Assembly (NCBI RefSeq): GCF_900115545.1
Contig: NZ_FOWV01000010.1
Location: 1 to 64,000 of the forward strand
Source: Ralstonia sp. NFACC01
Lineage (GTDB): Bacteria > Pseudomonadota > Gammaproteobacteria > Burkholderiales > Burkholderiaceae
DNA: 64,000 nt
Reading direction: 5' to 3'
The notes beneath the pieces are model-generated. The model was not told the DNA's origin. It did not search any database and was given only the letters and a program-made list of their open reading frames with translations. Each line of letters begins with the position of its first letter. The stretch's first letter is position 1. The translations under genes and the position numbers were made by a program. Shown piece by piece: positions 56,556-64,000 of the stretch.

Positions 56556-57633
56556 ACTCACTGTCAACGACCTGCACCTGCAATACGGCAACAATCCGGT
56601 GCTCAAGGGTGTCTCGATGCAGCTGCAGAAGGGCGAGGTCGTCTCGCTGCTGGGCCCGTCGGGTTCGGGCAAGACCACGCTGCTGCGTGCTGTCGCCGGC
56701 CTCGAACAGGCCAGCCAGGGCACTGTCCAGATCGGCGATCGGGTCATGTTCGACGGCGCCAAGAAACTCGACGTGCCGGCCGAAGGGCGCAACCTTGGCC
56801 TGGTGTTCCAGTCGTACGCGCTGTGGCCGCACAAGACCGTGGCCGAAAACGTCGCCTACCCGCTCAAGCTGCGCAAGACACCTGCCGCGCAGATCAAGGA
56901 GCGCGTGCAAGCCGTGCTGCAGCAACTGGGCCTCGGCCATCTGGGGGAGCGCTTCCCGAGCCAGCTCTCCGGCGGCCAGCAGCAGCGCGTGGCGATTGCC
57001 CGCGCGCTGGTCTACAACCCGCCCGTGATCCTGCTCGACGAGCCGCTCTCGAACCTCGACGCCAAGCTGCGCGAAGAAGCCCGCGCCTTCCTGCGCGAGC
57101 TGATCGTCCGCCTGGGCCTTTCGGCCCTGATGGTCACGCACGACCAGAGCGAAGCAATGGCCATGTCCGATCGCATCCTGCTGCTGAACAACGGCGTGAT
57201 CGAGCAGCAAGGCACGCCCGAGCAGATGTACGGCGCGCCCGAAACGCTCTTCACCGCCGAGTTCATGGGCAGCAACAACCGCATCAACGGCAAGATCGCA
57301 GAGGTGCGCGACGGTATGGCCCGGCTGGTGGACGAGACCGGAGGTTGGTCGCTGTGGGGCATGGCGCGCGGCGATCTGAAGCCGGGCGCGTCGGCGCACG
57401 GCGTGATCCGCCTGGAACAGGTGCGCGTGGGCGTCGACAACGCCGACAACACCATCCACCTGCCGCTGGCGACGCGCATGTACCTGGGCGACCGCTGGGA
57501 ATGCCTGTTCCGCGCTACCGACGACAGCGGCGCAGCGGGCACAGGCCTGCGCGCCTACTCCGCCAGCGCCCCGAGCGACGGCAAGTACGCGCTGACCTTC
57601 CCGCGCGAGCAGTTCTGGCTGTACGCCGCCTGA
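56548..57633 (+). CDS. ABC transporter ATP-binding protein (FbpC/PotA-like)
   Basis: A 361-residue ATPase. Walker A is [17 protein letters not shown], the signature [15 protein letters not shown], and Walker [16 protein letters not shown] with the H-loop in [15 protein letters not shown]-terminal TOBE-like domain follows. It completes the transporter. A bidirectional terminator separates it from convergent tatC. Confidence 0.95.
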   Translation: MIELTVNDLHLQYGNNPVLKGVSMQLQKGEVVSLLGPSGSGKTTLLRAVAGLEQASQGTVQIGDRVMFDGAKKLDVPAEGRNLGLVFQSYALWPHKTVAENVAYPLKLRKTPAAQIKERVQAVLQQLGLGHLGERFPSQLSGGQQQRVAIARALVYNPPVILLDEPLSNLDAKLREEARAFLRELIVRLGLSALMVTHDQSEAMAMSDRILLLNNGVIEQQGTPEQMYGAPETLFTAEFMGSNNRINGKIAEVRDGMARLVDETGGWSLWGMARGDLKPGASAHGVIRLEQVRVGVDNADNTIHLPLATRMYLGDRWECLFRATDDSGAAGTGLRAYSASAPSDGKYALTFPREQFWLYAA

Positions 57634-57664
57634 AAAACGCAGCAACAGCAGATTCATCGGCAAC

Positions 57665-57695
57665 AAAAAAGGCAGCCTCGGCTGCCTTTTTCTTT
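57665..57695. terminator. Bidirectional terminator between the ABC operon and tatC
   Basis: GGCAGCC-TC-GGCTGCC flanked by A6 on the left and T5 on the right, so it can act in both directions between the convergent operons. Confidence 0.9.
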
Positions 57696-57716
57696 GGCTG
57701 ATGCTGGATCAGCCCG

Positions 57717-58520
57717 TCAGTCCTTCACCACCGGCAAGTGCTCCGGATTGTTCTCTGGTGCCGTGGTCTTACGGATAAAGATTGCCGCCAGGATCAGCCC
57801 CAGCTCATACAGCAGCCAAAGCGGCACCGCCAGCAGCAACTGGGACATCACGTCAGGCGGCGTCACCACCGCAGCGATCACGAACGCACCCACCACCACG
57901 TACGGCCGCGCCTGCCGCAGCTTATCCAGGCTCACGATGCCAAAACGCACCAGCACCATCACGACCACCGGCACCTCGAAGGTGATGCCGAAGGCGAGGA
58001 ACGTAGTCATCGCAAAGCTCAGATACTTGTCGATATCGGTCGACATCTCGGCGCCCAGCGGCGCGTTGTAGTGCGCCATCACCTTGAACACCGTTGGGAA
58101 GACCAGGAAATAGGCAAACGCCACACCGCACAGGAACAGCACATAGGTGCTCACCACCAGCGGCATGATCATCCGCTTCTCGTGCGTATAGAGCCCCGGC
58201 GCCACAAAGCGCCAGATTTGGTACAGCACCCACGGCAGGGCGATGAGGAAGGCGGCCAGCAGCGTCACCTTCATCGGCACGAAGAACGAGCCGGTGACAT
58301 CCGTCACGATCATGTGGCCATTCTTGGGCAACGCCTGGATCAGTGGTCGAGAGAACAGATTGAAGATATCCGGGGCCCAGTAGACCAAGCCCAGAAAGAC
58401 CAGCAGCACGCCGGCACCCGCCTTGACGATGCGCTCGCGCAGTTCGACCAGATGCGAGATGAAGGTTTCCTGCGCGCCGTCCTCGGGCGACTCTTGCGGA
58501 TCGAGCGGAGCGGCACTCAT
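57717..58520 (-). CDS. tatC: Sec-independent protein translocase subunit TatC
   Basis: A 267-residue membrane protein with six helices that binds twin-arginine signal peptides. The N-terminal FISHLVELRERIVK and the conserved RFVAPGLYTHEKRM are present. It is the last gene of tatABC. Tat clients in this window include PetA and probably the binding protein at 49937-51079. Confidence 0.97.
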   Translation of the reverse strand: MSAAPLDPQESPEDGAQETFISHLVELRERIVKAGAGVLLVFLGLVYWAPDIFNLFSRPLIQALPKNGHMIVTDVTGSFFVPMKVTLLAAFLIALPWVLYQIWRFVAPGLYTHEKRMIMPLVVSTYVLFLCGVAFAYFLVFPTVFKVMAHYNAPLGAEMSTDIDKYLSFAMTTFLAFGITFEVPVVVMVLVRFGIVSLDKLRQARPYVVVGAFVIAAVVTPPDVMSQLLLAVPLWLLYELGLILAAIFIRKTTAPENNPEHLPVVKD

Positions 58521-58581
58521 GTCGGGTGGGAAAGAGGGAAGTCAGGACGCGGCACCGCAGACACGGCTCGCGCCCGGAAGA

Positions 58582-59094
58582 TCATTCGAAGAAGGAGCGC
58601 GCACGCGACTGTGCGGCAACGATGGGCGGACGATGACGCTTGACGCGTGCCGCGCCCGATTGCGCCCACATGCGTACGCCCTGCTTCTGGCGGTACCACC
58701 TGGGCATCGAGAGCTGCTTGTTGCGCCAGCTGTTGCGGCCGTTGCGCGACTTGCCTGGCGCCGGGCGCCAGTCCGGGGCGGAGGTCGCTGTTTGCGCGGG
58801 ATCACCAAGCGCCTCGTTCAGGCGCTCGTTGATCTCGGTCGTGTGCTTGCTGACCTCCTGGTGGATGGTCTGCTCGACATTGCGCGCGGCCTGCTCGAAG
58901 TCGGTGCGCATCTTGCGCAACTCTTCAAGCTCGATTTCGCGGCTGACCTCGGCCTTCACGTCGGCGATGTAGCGCTGTGCGCGGCCGAGCAGGGCGCCAG
59001 CGGTGCGCGCCACCTTGGGCAGACGCTCCGGCCCGATGACGACGAGCGCCACCATGCCAATCAGCGCTAGCTTGGAAATGCCGAGATCGATCAT
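58582..59094 (-). CDS. tatB: Sec-independent protein translocase subunit TatB
   Basis: A 170-residue protein. The N-terminal transmembrane helix MIDLGISKLALIGMVALVVI is followed by GPERLPKVART, typical of TatB. A long amphipathic and charged helical region and a basic C-terminal tail follow. It forms the TatBC receptor complex. Confidence 0.96.
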   Translation of the reverse strand: MIDLGISKLALIGMVALVVIGPERLPKVARTAGALLGRAQRYIADVKAEVSREIELEELRKMRTDFEQAARNVEQTIHQEVSKHTTEINERLNEALGDPAQTATSAPDWRPAPGKSRNGRNSWRNKQLSMPRWYRQKQGVRMWAQSGAARVKRHRPPIVAAQSRARSFFE

Positions 59095-59114
59095 CGGTCA
59101 GTGCGCGTCGGTGC

Positions 59115-59369
59115 TCAGCCTTGCTTGGACTTGTCGCGCGCTTCGACGTCGATCGTCGTCGAATCGTGCAGCTCGCGCGGCGGCTGGCCGGCGGTCTGTT
59201 GCGGTTGCGAGCCCGCAGGCTTGTCTTCCTGCCCTTCGCGCATGCCGTCCTTGAAGCCCTTCACGGCGCTACCCAGATCCGAACCGATGTTGCGCAGCTT
59301 CTTCGTGCCGAAGACCATCATGATGATGACCAGCACAATCAGCCAGTGCCAAATGCTAAAGGAACCCAT
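59115..59369 (-). CDS. tatA: Sec-independent protein translocase subunit TatA
   Basis: An 84-residue pore-forming subunit. The start [20 protein letters not shown] leads into the [21 protein letters not shown] amphipathic helix, the TatA hallmark. The tail is hydrophilic. It is the first of tatABC and lies 61 bases after the DUF4870-like gene at the end of the his cluster. Confidence 0.97.
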   Translation of the reverse strand: MGSFSIWHWLIVLVIIMMVFGTKKLRNIGSDLGSAVKGFKDGMREGQEDKPAGSQPQQTAGQPPRELHDSTTIDVEARDKSKQG

Positions 59370-59430
59370 GACCTACTCCCACGTAAATACGGCTGTGGCG
59401 TCGCAACGATGGCGGCGCCATTGGTTGATT

Positions 59431-59805
59431 TTACGGATTTGCGTACATCGGCTTGCTGTCATTCAGATACAGCCAACCTTTCACAATACGATACAGCATC
59501 CAGATGCCCAGAGCCCACAGGACGGCAAAGCCGATGAAGGCCACGGGAATGAGCAACACGCCGATCACACCCCACAGTACGCACCACCAGAACGAACGGA
59601 TTTGCCAACGGAAGTGCGACTCATACAGCGTGCCCCGCACATCGTCGCGCTTAACATACCCGACGATGATGGCAATCAATGCAGTGATACCGCCGGTCAG
59701 CCAAAAAATGGCGTAGAGCGCATACAGAATATGCGTCAGGCGACGCAGTCCGGCGAGGCGCTCCGCGTCGTCCGTCACCACCATTGCCGCTCCGTATTTG
59801 TCCAC
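59431..59805 (-). CDS. DUF4870-like small membrane protein
   Basis: A protein of about 124 residues with three transmembrane helices (LTHILYALYAIFWLTGGITALIAIIVGYVKR first) and the conserved SHFRWQIRSFWWCVLW. It matches the DUF4870-like family that often follows hisE in Burkholderiales. The GTG start at 59805 is favoured by GGGAGG upstream; GTG at 59844 is an alternative overlapping hisE. Function unknown. Confidence 0.78.
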   Translation of the reverse strand: MDKYGAAMVVTDDAERLAGLRRLTHILYALYAIFWLTGGITALIAIIVGYVKRDDVRGTLYESHFRWQIRSFWWCVLWGVIGVLLIPVAFIGFAVLWALGIWMLYRIVKGWLYLNDSKPMYANP

Positions 59806-59836
59806 GCTGCCTCCCTGCGACGATTCGCCACCGTGA

Positions 59837-60211
59837 TCACTCACCCGCCGCGTCGCGCGCCTGCGACTTGCGCAGCGCCTTTTCTTCCAGACCGGAAAGC
59901 CCTTCGCGGCGCGCGAGCTCACTTACGACGTCGTCCGGCGTGAGGTTGAAGTGCGACAGCAACACCATCGTATGGAACCACAGATCGGCCACTTCGTAGA
60001 CGACCTTGCTGCGCGCCTCGTCGGTCATGCCGGCGGCGCGGGCGTCCTTGGCGGCCATGACCGTCTCGGTAGCCTCTTCGCCGATCTTCTTGAGGATGGC
60101 ATCGTCGCCTTTGTTGAAGAGGCGCGCGATGTAGCTCTTCTCCGGGTCGCCGCCATTGGCGAGCTTGCGGGATTCGAGCACCTCGCCCAGGCGGCGCAGG
60201 GTGTCACTCAT
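59837..60211 (-). CDS. hisE: Phosphoribosyl-ATP pyrophosphatase HisE
   Basis: A 124-residue enzyme for the second step of histidine synthesis. Motifs include [25 protein letters not shown] and [16 protein letters not shown] with the metal-binding Glu residues, then [14 protein letters not shown]. The ATG at 60211 overlaps the end of hisI by 8 bases, indicating translational coupling. Confidence 0.97.
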   Translation of the reverse strand: MSDTLRRLGEVLESRKLANGGDPEKSYIARLFNKGDDAILKKIGEEATETVMAAKDARAAGMTDEARSKVVYEVADLWFHTMVLLSHFNLTPDDVVSELARREGLSGLEEKALRKSQARDAAGE

Positions 60212-60626
60212 GATTGTGGCCGGGCTTGCCGGCGTAGATGTCGTCGGGATTCTTGAGCACGGGCTCGACGGTGTGCCAGTCGCCGTCTTCCACGTTGCCT
60301 TCGAACTTCTGGAAGAAGCAGGCGTGGCGGCCAGTATGGCAGGCGATACCGCCGACTTGTGTGACACGCAGCAGGACCACGTCTTCGTCGCAGTCGAGGC
60401 GGATCTCGTGCACCTTCTGGATGTGGCCGGACTCCTCGCCCTTGTGCCACAGACGCTTGCGCGAGCGCGACCAGAACACGGCCTCGCCGGTTTCCACGGT
60501 CTTCTGCAGCGCCTCGCGGTTCATGAAGGCGAACATCAGGACGTCATTGCTGCCCTGCTCCTGCACGATCACCGGCACCAGGCCGTTGTCGTCCCAGTGG
60601 ACCTTATTCAGCCACTTCTTGCTCAT
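60204..60626 (-). CDS. hisI: Phosphoribosyl-AMP cyclohydrolase HisI
   Basis: A 140-residue enzyme that opens the adenine ring of PR-AMP. Zinc-site motifs are in [13 protein letters not shown] and [30 protein letters not shown] is also conserved. HisI and HisE are separate here, unlike the fused enzyme of enterics. It overlaps hisF by 4 bases. Confidence 0.97.
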   Translation of the reverse strand: MSKKWLNKVHWDDNGLVPVIVQEQGSNDVLMFAFMNREALQKTVETGEAVFWSRSRKRLWHKGEESGHIQKVHEIRLDCDEDVVLLRVTQVGGIACHTGRHACFFQKFEGNVEDGDWHTVEPVLKNPDDIYAGKPGHNHE

Positions 60627-61399
60627 AGTCCGATCCGTACTGGAATGCCCTGCTCCGCCATGAATTGCTTGGCCTGGCCGACGGTGTATTCGCCGTAATG
60701 GAAGATGCTGGCCGCCAGCACCGCATCGGCGTGACCTTGCTGGATGCCGTCTGCCAGATGCTGCAGGTTGCCCACGCCGCCCGAGGCGATGACCGGCACC
60801 GGCACTGCGTCCGAGACGGCGCGCGTGAGCTCCAGATCGAAGCCGGCCTTGGTGCCGTCCCGATCCATGCTGGTGAGCAGGATTTCGCCCGCGCCGCGCT
60901 GAGCCATTTCACGTGCCCATGCCACGGCGTCCAGGCCCGTGCCCTTGCGGCCGCCGTGCGTGAAGACCTCCCAGCGCGGTGCTTCGCCTTCGGCCGACAC
61001 CTTCTTGGCGTCGATCGCCACGACGATGCACTGCGCGCCGTGGCGGGCGCTGGCGTCCGAAACCAGTTGCGGATTCGATACCGCCGACGAGTTCATGCTG
61101 ATCTTGTCCGCACCGGCATTGAGCAGCCGGCGCACGTCTTCCAGCGCGCGCACCCCGCCACCCACCGTCAGCGGGATGAACACCTGCGAAGCCACCGCTT
61201 CGATGATGCCCAGCATCAGGTCACGCCCGTCCGACGTGGCCGTGATGTCGAGGAAGGTGATTTCGTCGGCGCCCTGCTCGTCGTAACGGCGTGCGATTTC
61301 GACGGGGTCACCGGCGTCGCGCAATTCGACGAAATTGACGCCCTTGACCACCCGGCCGTTGGTCACGTCCAGGCAGGGGATGATTCGTTTGGCTAGCAT
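60623..61399 (-). CDS. hisF: Imidazole glycerol phosphate synthase cyclase subunit HisF
   Basis: A 258-residue (beta/alpha)8 barrel that pairs with the HisH glutaminase. The N-terminus [20 protein letters not shown] carries a catalytic Asp, and the second is in [13 protein letters not shown]. The start at 61399 matches the family; the open frame begins earlier at 61561. It lies 47 bases after hisA. Confidence 0.98.
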   Translation of the reverse strand: MLAKRIIPCLDVTNGRVVKGVNFVELRDAGDPVEIARRYDEQGADEITFLDITATSDGRDLMLGIIEAVASQVFIPLTVGGGVRALEDVRRLLNAGADKISMNSSAVSNPQLVSDASARHGAQCIVVAIDAKKVSAEGEAPRWEVFTHGGRKGTGLDAVAWAREMAQRGAGEILLTSMDRDGTKAGFDLELTRAVSDAVPVPVIASGGVGNLQHLADGIQQGHADAVLAASIFHYGEYTVGQAKQFMAEQGIPVRIGL

Positions 61400-61446
61400 G
61401 ATGAGTCGGGCGCCGGAGCGCCCGTTGTGCACGGCTGGATCAACGA

Positions 61447-62190
61447 TCAGGCCGCGCCGAGTTTGTCCGCAAGGGCTTGCGCTTCCTTGAAGTTCAGGTC
61501 GCCGGAGTAGATCGCGCGACCACAGATCACGCCCTCCACGCCATATTCTTCGACCGCGCAAAGATGGTCGATGTCCTTCAGGTTCGACAGGCCACCACTG
61601 GCAATGACCGGAATCTTCACCGACTGCGCCAGCTTGACGGTGGCATCGATGTTGATGCCCTGCAGCATGCCGTCGCGGCCGATGTCGGTGTAGATGATGC
61701 CTTCGACGCCGTAGTCTTCGTACTTCTTGGCGAGGTCAACGACTTCGTGGCCGGAGAGCTTGCTCCAGCCGTCGGTCGCCACCTTGCCATCCTTGGCATC
61801 GAGTCCGACGATGATGTGGCCGCCGAACGCCGTGCATGCGTCCCGCAGAAAGCCCGGATCCTTAACCGCCGCCGTGCCGATGATCACGTACGACAAGCCA
61901 TCGTCGAGCCAGCGCTCGATGGTGCCCAGATCGCGGATGCCGCCGCCGAGTTGCACGGGAATCTCATCGCCCACCTCGGCGAGGATAGCCTTGACGGCCG
62001 CCTCGTTACGCGGCTTGCCCGCGAAAGCGCCATTCAGATCGACAAGGTGCAAGCGGCGCGCACCCTGCTCGACCCAATGCCGCGCCATGGCAGCAGGGTC
62101 TTCCGAGAATACGGTGGCTTGATCCATATCGCCTTGTTTGAGGCGCACACACTGACCGTCCTTCAGGTCGATGGCCGGGATGAGCAACAT
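61447..62190 (-). CDS. hisA: Phosphoribosylformimino-AICAR-P isomerase HisA
   Basis: A 247-residue barrel enzyme. The catalytic Asp is in [20 protein letters not shown], and the second is in [15 protein letters not shown]. It catalyses the Amadori rearrangement that feeds HisHF. It lies between hisH and hisF. Confidence 0.98.
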   Translation of the reverse strand: MLLIPAIDLKDGQCVRLKQGDMDQATVFSEDPAAMARHWVEQGARRLHLVDLNGAFAGKPRNEAAVKAILAEVGDEIPVQLGGGIRDLGTIERWLDDGLSYVIIGTAAVKDPGFLRDACTAFGGHIIVGLDAKDGKVATDGWSKLSGHEVVDLAKKYEDYGVEGIIYTDIGRDGMLQGINIDATVKLAQSVKIPVIASGGLSNLKDIDHLCAVEEYGVEGVICGRAIYSGDLNFKEAQALADKLGAA

Positions 62191-62266
62191 AAGCGTGACG
62201 ACAGAGTTGAGGGGAAAAGATTAAAAAGGGCGAAAAATGGATTCGATTGCGACGCCACGGCGGGCA

Positions 62267-62920
62267 TCACGGATTCCAGTGCACAAAGTTCCGGTAGATC
62301 TGCAGGCCGGCTTGCGCACTTTTTTCCGGGTGAAACTGTGTTGCAAAAATATTATCCCGGGCGATGGCGGAGGTAAACCGCACGCCGTATTCGGTCTCTC
62401 CGACCGATTCGTCAGCGTTGGCAGGCCGGGCGTAGTAGCTGTGCACGAAATAGAAGTAGCTCTGATCCGCCACACCTTCCCAGAGAGCGTGGGCACGACT
62501 CTGGTGCACGCGGTTCCAGCCCATCTGAGGCACTTTGTACCGTGAACCGTCCGGCTGCAACTGGCCGTCCAGGTCAAAGCGGACCACATCGCCTTTGATA
62601 AGGCCCAATCCTTCAGTGTATTGCTGTCCGGAGCGCGCCTCGGTGCTGCGCTCGAGCAGCATTTGCTCGCCCACGCACACGCCGAGCATCGGCTTGCTGC
62701 GCGATGCCTCCAGCACCGCGTCACGCAGGCCGGATTGGTCGAACGCCGCCATGCAGTCGGGCATGGCCCCCTGCCCTGGCAGCACCACGCGGTCGGCCGA
62801 ACGAATTTCATCCGCTTGCGCACTGATGCGCACATCGGCCTCTGGAGCAACGGCCATCAAGGCTTGCGCTACCGAGCGCAGATTGCCCATGCCGTAATCG
62901 ACGATTGCGATCTTAGTCAT
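62267..62920 (-). CDS. hisH: Imidazole glycerol phosphate synthase glutaminase subunit HisH
   Basis: A 217-residue class I amidotransferase. The oxyanion/nucleophile motif is [12 protein letters not shown] (catalytic Cys), and the His-Glu pair is in ATQFHPEKS. The N-terminus [18 protein letters not shown] is typical. It supplies ammonia to HisF. It starts 8 bases after marC. Confidence 0.97.
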   Translation of the reverse strand: MTKIAIVDYGMGNLRSVAQALMAVAPEADVRISAQADEIRSADRVVLPGQGAMPDCMAAFDQSGLRDAVLEASRSKPMLGVCVGEQMLLERSTEARSGQQYTEGLGLIKGDVVRFDLDGQLQPDGSRYKVPQMGWNRVHQSRAHALWEGVADQSYFYFVHSYYARPANADESVGETEYGVRFTSAIARDNIFATQFHPEKSAQAGLQIYRNFVHWNP

Positions 62921-62928
62921 GACTTAAC

Positions 62929-63552
62929 TTAGGCCCTAAGTACGGGCAACAGGGTTTTCAGCCCATCAACGATGAATTCCACGGCCAGCGCTGCCAGGAT
63001 CAAGCCCATCAACCGCGTACCGACGTTGATGCCGGTGCGACCGATCACACGGGCGATCGGCTCGGCCGCGCGCAACACGATCCAGACCACGGCTGCGATC
63101 GCAACACCGACCCCAGCCAGGAGAAACAGGTCCCACCAGTGCTTAGTCTTGCCAGCGTAGACGATGACCGTGCTGATCGAGCCTGGGCCCGTGAGCAGCG
63201 GAATCGCCAGCGGCACAACCGCAATGCTGGCCTTGGCACCGGCCTCGTCCTCTTCTTCGGGCGTGGCCTTGGTGCGGCTGGTCTGCGCATTGAGCATGTT
63301 CAGCGCGATCATGATCATGATGATCCCGCCACCCACCTGCAGCGAACCCACCGAAAATCCGAAAAAGCTGATGATCTGCTCGCCGAGCAACGCCGACAGG
63401 CCGATCACGATTGCCACCGAAATCGATGCGACCTTGATGGTGCGGCGCTTCTCTTCATCCGTCTGGCTCTCGGTCAGGCTGATGAAGAACGGGATCGCGC
63501 CGATCGGATTGATCAGCGCGAGCAGCGAGAAAAAGCTTTTTGTCAGATCCAT
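62929..63552 (-). CDS. MarC-family integral membrane protein
   Basis: A 207-residue protein with six helices of the MarC/UPF0056 family. The first helix contains LLALINPIGAIPFFISLT, and VPLAIPLLTGPGSISTVIV is the conserved core. The function is unknown; the old antibiotic-resistance link is not supported by later work. The start at 63552 fits the first helix. It is embedded between hisB and hisH, a common Burkholderiales arrangement. Confidence 0.93.
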   Translation of the reverse strand: MDLTKSFFSLLALINPIGAIPFFISLTESQTDEEKRRTIKVASISVAIVIGLSALLGEQIISFFGFSVGSLQVGGGIIMIMIALNMLNAQTSRTKATPEEEDEAGAKASIAVVPLAIPLLTGPGSISTVIVYAGKTKHWWDLFLLAGVGVAIAAVVWIVLRAAEPIARVIGRTGINVGTRLMGLILAALAVEFIVDGLKTLLPVLRA

Positions 63553-63607
63553 CGGATCGGCGGCCGGTGTTGGAGTCGGGTAGGCGCGGCCAGGCCGACG
63601 CGGTGAT

Positions 63608-64000
63608 TTACAGGGCGCCCTTGGTCGACGGAATCGTGCCTGCAGCGCGCGGGTCGATCTCCACCGCCATGCGCAGCGCGCGTCCAAAGGCCTTGAACAC
63701 GGTCTCGATCTGGTGGTGTGCGTTGACGCCGCGCAGGTTGTCGATATGCAGCGTCACGCCGGCATGATTGACGAACCCGCGGAAGAATTCGATGGACAGG
63801 TCCACGTCAAAATTGCCCACGCGTGCGCGCGTGAACGGCACATGGAACTCCAGGCCCGGACGGCCGGAGAAGTCGATGACCACGCGCGACAGGGCTTCGT
63901 CCAGCGGCACGTAGCTATGGCCGTAGCGCACGATGCCCTTTTTGTCGCCGATGGCCTTGGCGACGGCCTGGCCCAGCGTGATGCCGACGTCTTCCACGGT
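63608..64000 (-). CDS. hisB: Imidazoleglycerol-phosphate dehydratase HisB (partial)
   Basis: This is the C-terminal two-thirds of the enzyme; the 5' end lies beyond the window. Metal-binding and family motifs are [20 protein letters not shown], then [16 protein letters not shown] and [19 protein letters not shown] with the His pair. The apparent start at 63997 is an internal Val codon, not the true start. It is upstream of marC and the rest of the his cluster. Confidence 0.96.
   Translation of the reverse strand, partial: TVEDVGITLGQAVAKAIGDKKGIVRYGHSYVPLDEALSRVVIDFSGRPGLEFHVPFTRARVGNFDVDLSIEFFRGFVNHAGVTLHIDNLRGVNAHHQIETVFKAFGRALRMAVEIDPRAAGTIPSTKGAL

Overview
The window is GC-rich, gene-dense chromosomal DNA from a betaproteobacterium of the order Burkholderiales. 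Ralstonia (pickettii/insidiosa/solanacearum group) is the best guess. The reasons are gene order typical of that group (hisB-marC-hisHAFIE-tatABC, petABC-sspAB, hemA-prfA-prmC-grxD-ubiX), a Burkholderia-type trimeric porin, high-GC codon use, and an IS3-family insertion-sequence end of a kind common in Ralstonia. The assignment is inference; no 16S or other typing locus is present.

Layout. 1-308: right end of an IS3-family element. 378-7720 (minus): FUSC-family membrane protein, M61/PDZ peptidase, AcuI-type reductase, DsbC, and a UbiH/UbiF-type flavin hydroxylase. 8087-9320 (plus): a lipoprotein, a small exported protein and a lysozyme-like lytic transglycosylase, convergent with an isolated fliT-like gene. 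10107-12213: EamA transporter and the ATPase YchF. 12554-17321: a three-gene signalling cluster of phytochrome-like kinase, Rcp1-like response regulator and hybrid kinase. The phytochrome has lost most of its chromophore-pocket residues. 17816-22888: hemA, prfA, a LEA-like lipoprotein, prmC, grxD and ubiX. 22911-28898: small exported proteins around opgGH (periplasmic glucan synthesis). 29067-29799: a YbaK-type deacylase and a CDGSH iron-sulfur protein.

29836-35634 (minus): EttA and the cyoABCD cytochrome bo3 oxidase. 36245-39776 (minus): an OprB-type porin and an NRAMP-family transporter with an atypical metal site. Each is preceded by a structured leader sharing a duplicated sequence motif. 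40244-41113: a small lipoprotein and a SnoaL-like protein. 41175-45405 (minus): tRNA-Thr, sspB, sspA, and the petABC cytochrome bc1 genes. 45650-48073: mscL, a NIF3-like protein and a membrane-anchored HtrA protease. 48497-57633: an accessory block with a trimeric porin, a TctDE-like two-component system, a divergent solute-binding-protein paralogue, and an Fbp-type ABC transporter. 57717-64000 (minus): tatCBA, a DUF4870-like membrane protein, hisE, hisI, hisF, hisA, hisH, marC and the 3' part of hisB.

Most of the window is conserved core: respiration (bc1, bo3), heme and ubiquinone synthesis, translation termination, histidine synthesis, Tat export and envelope maintenance. The parts most worth a second look are the apparently chromophore-less phytochrome cluster, the duplicated leader motif in front of the porin and the NRAMP gene, and the solute-binding-protein/two-component/ABC block, which resembles a three-component nutrient sensor.
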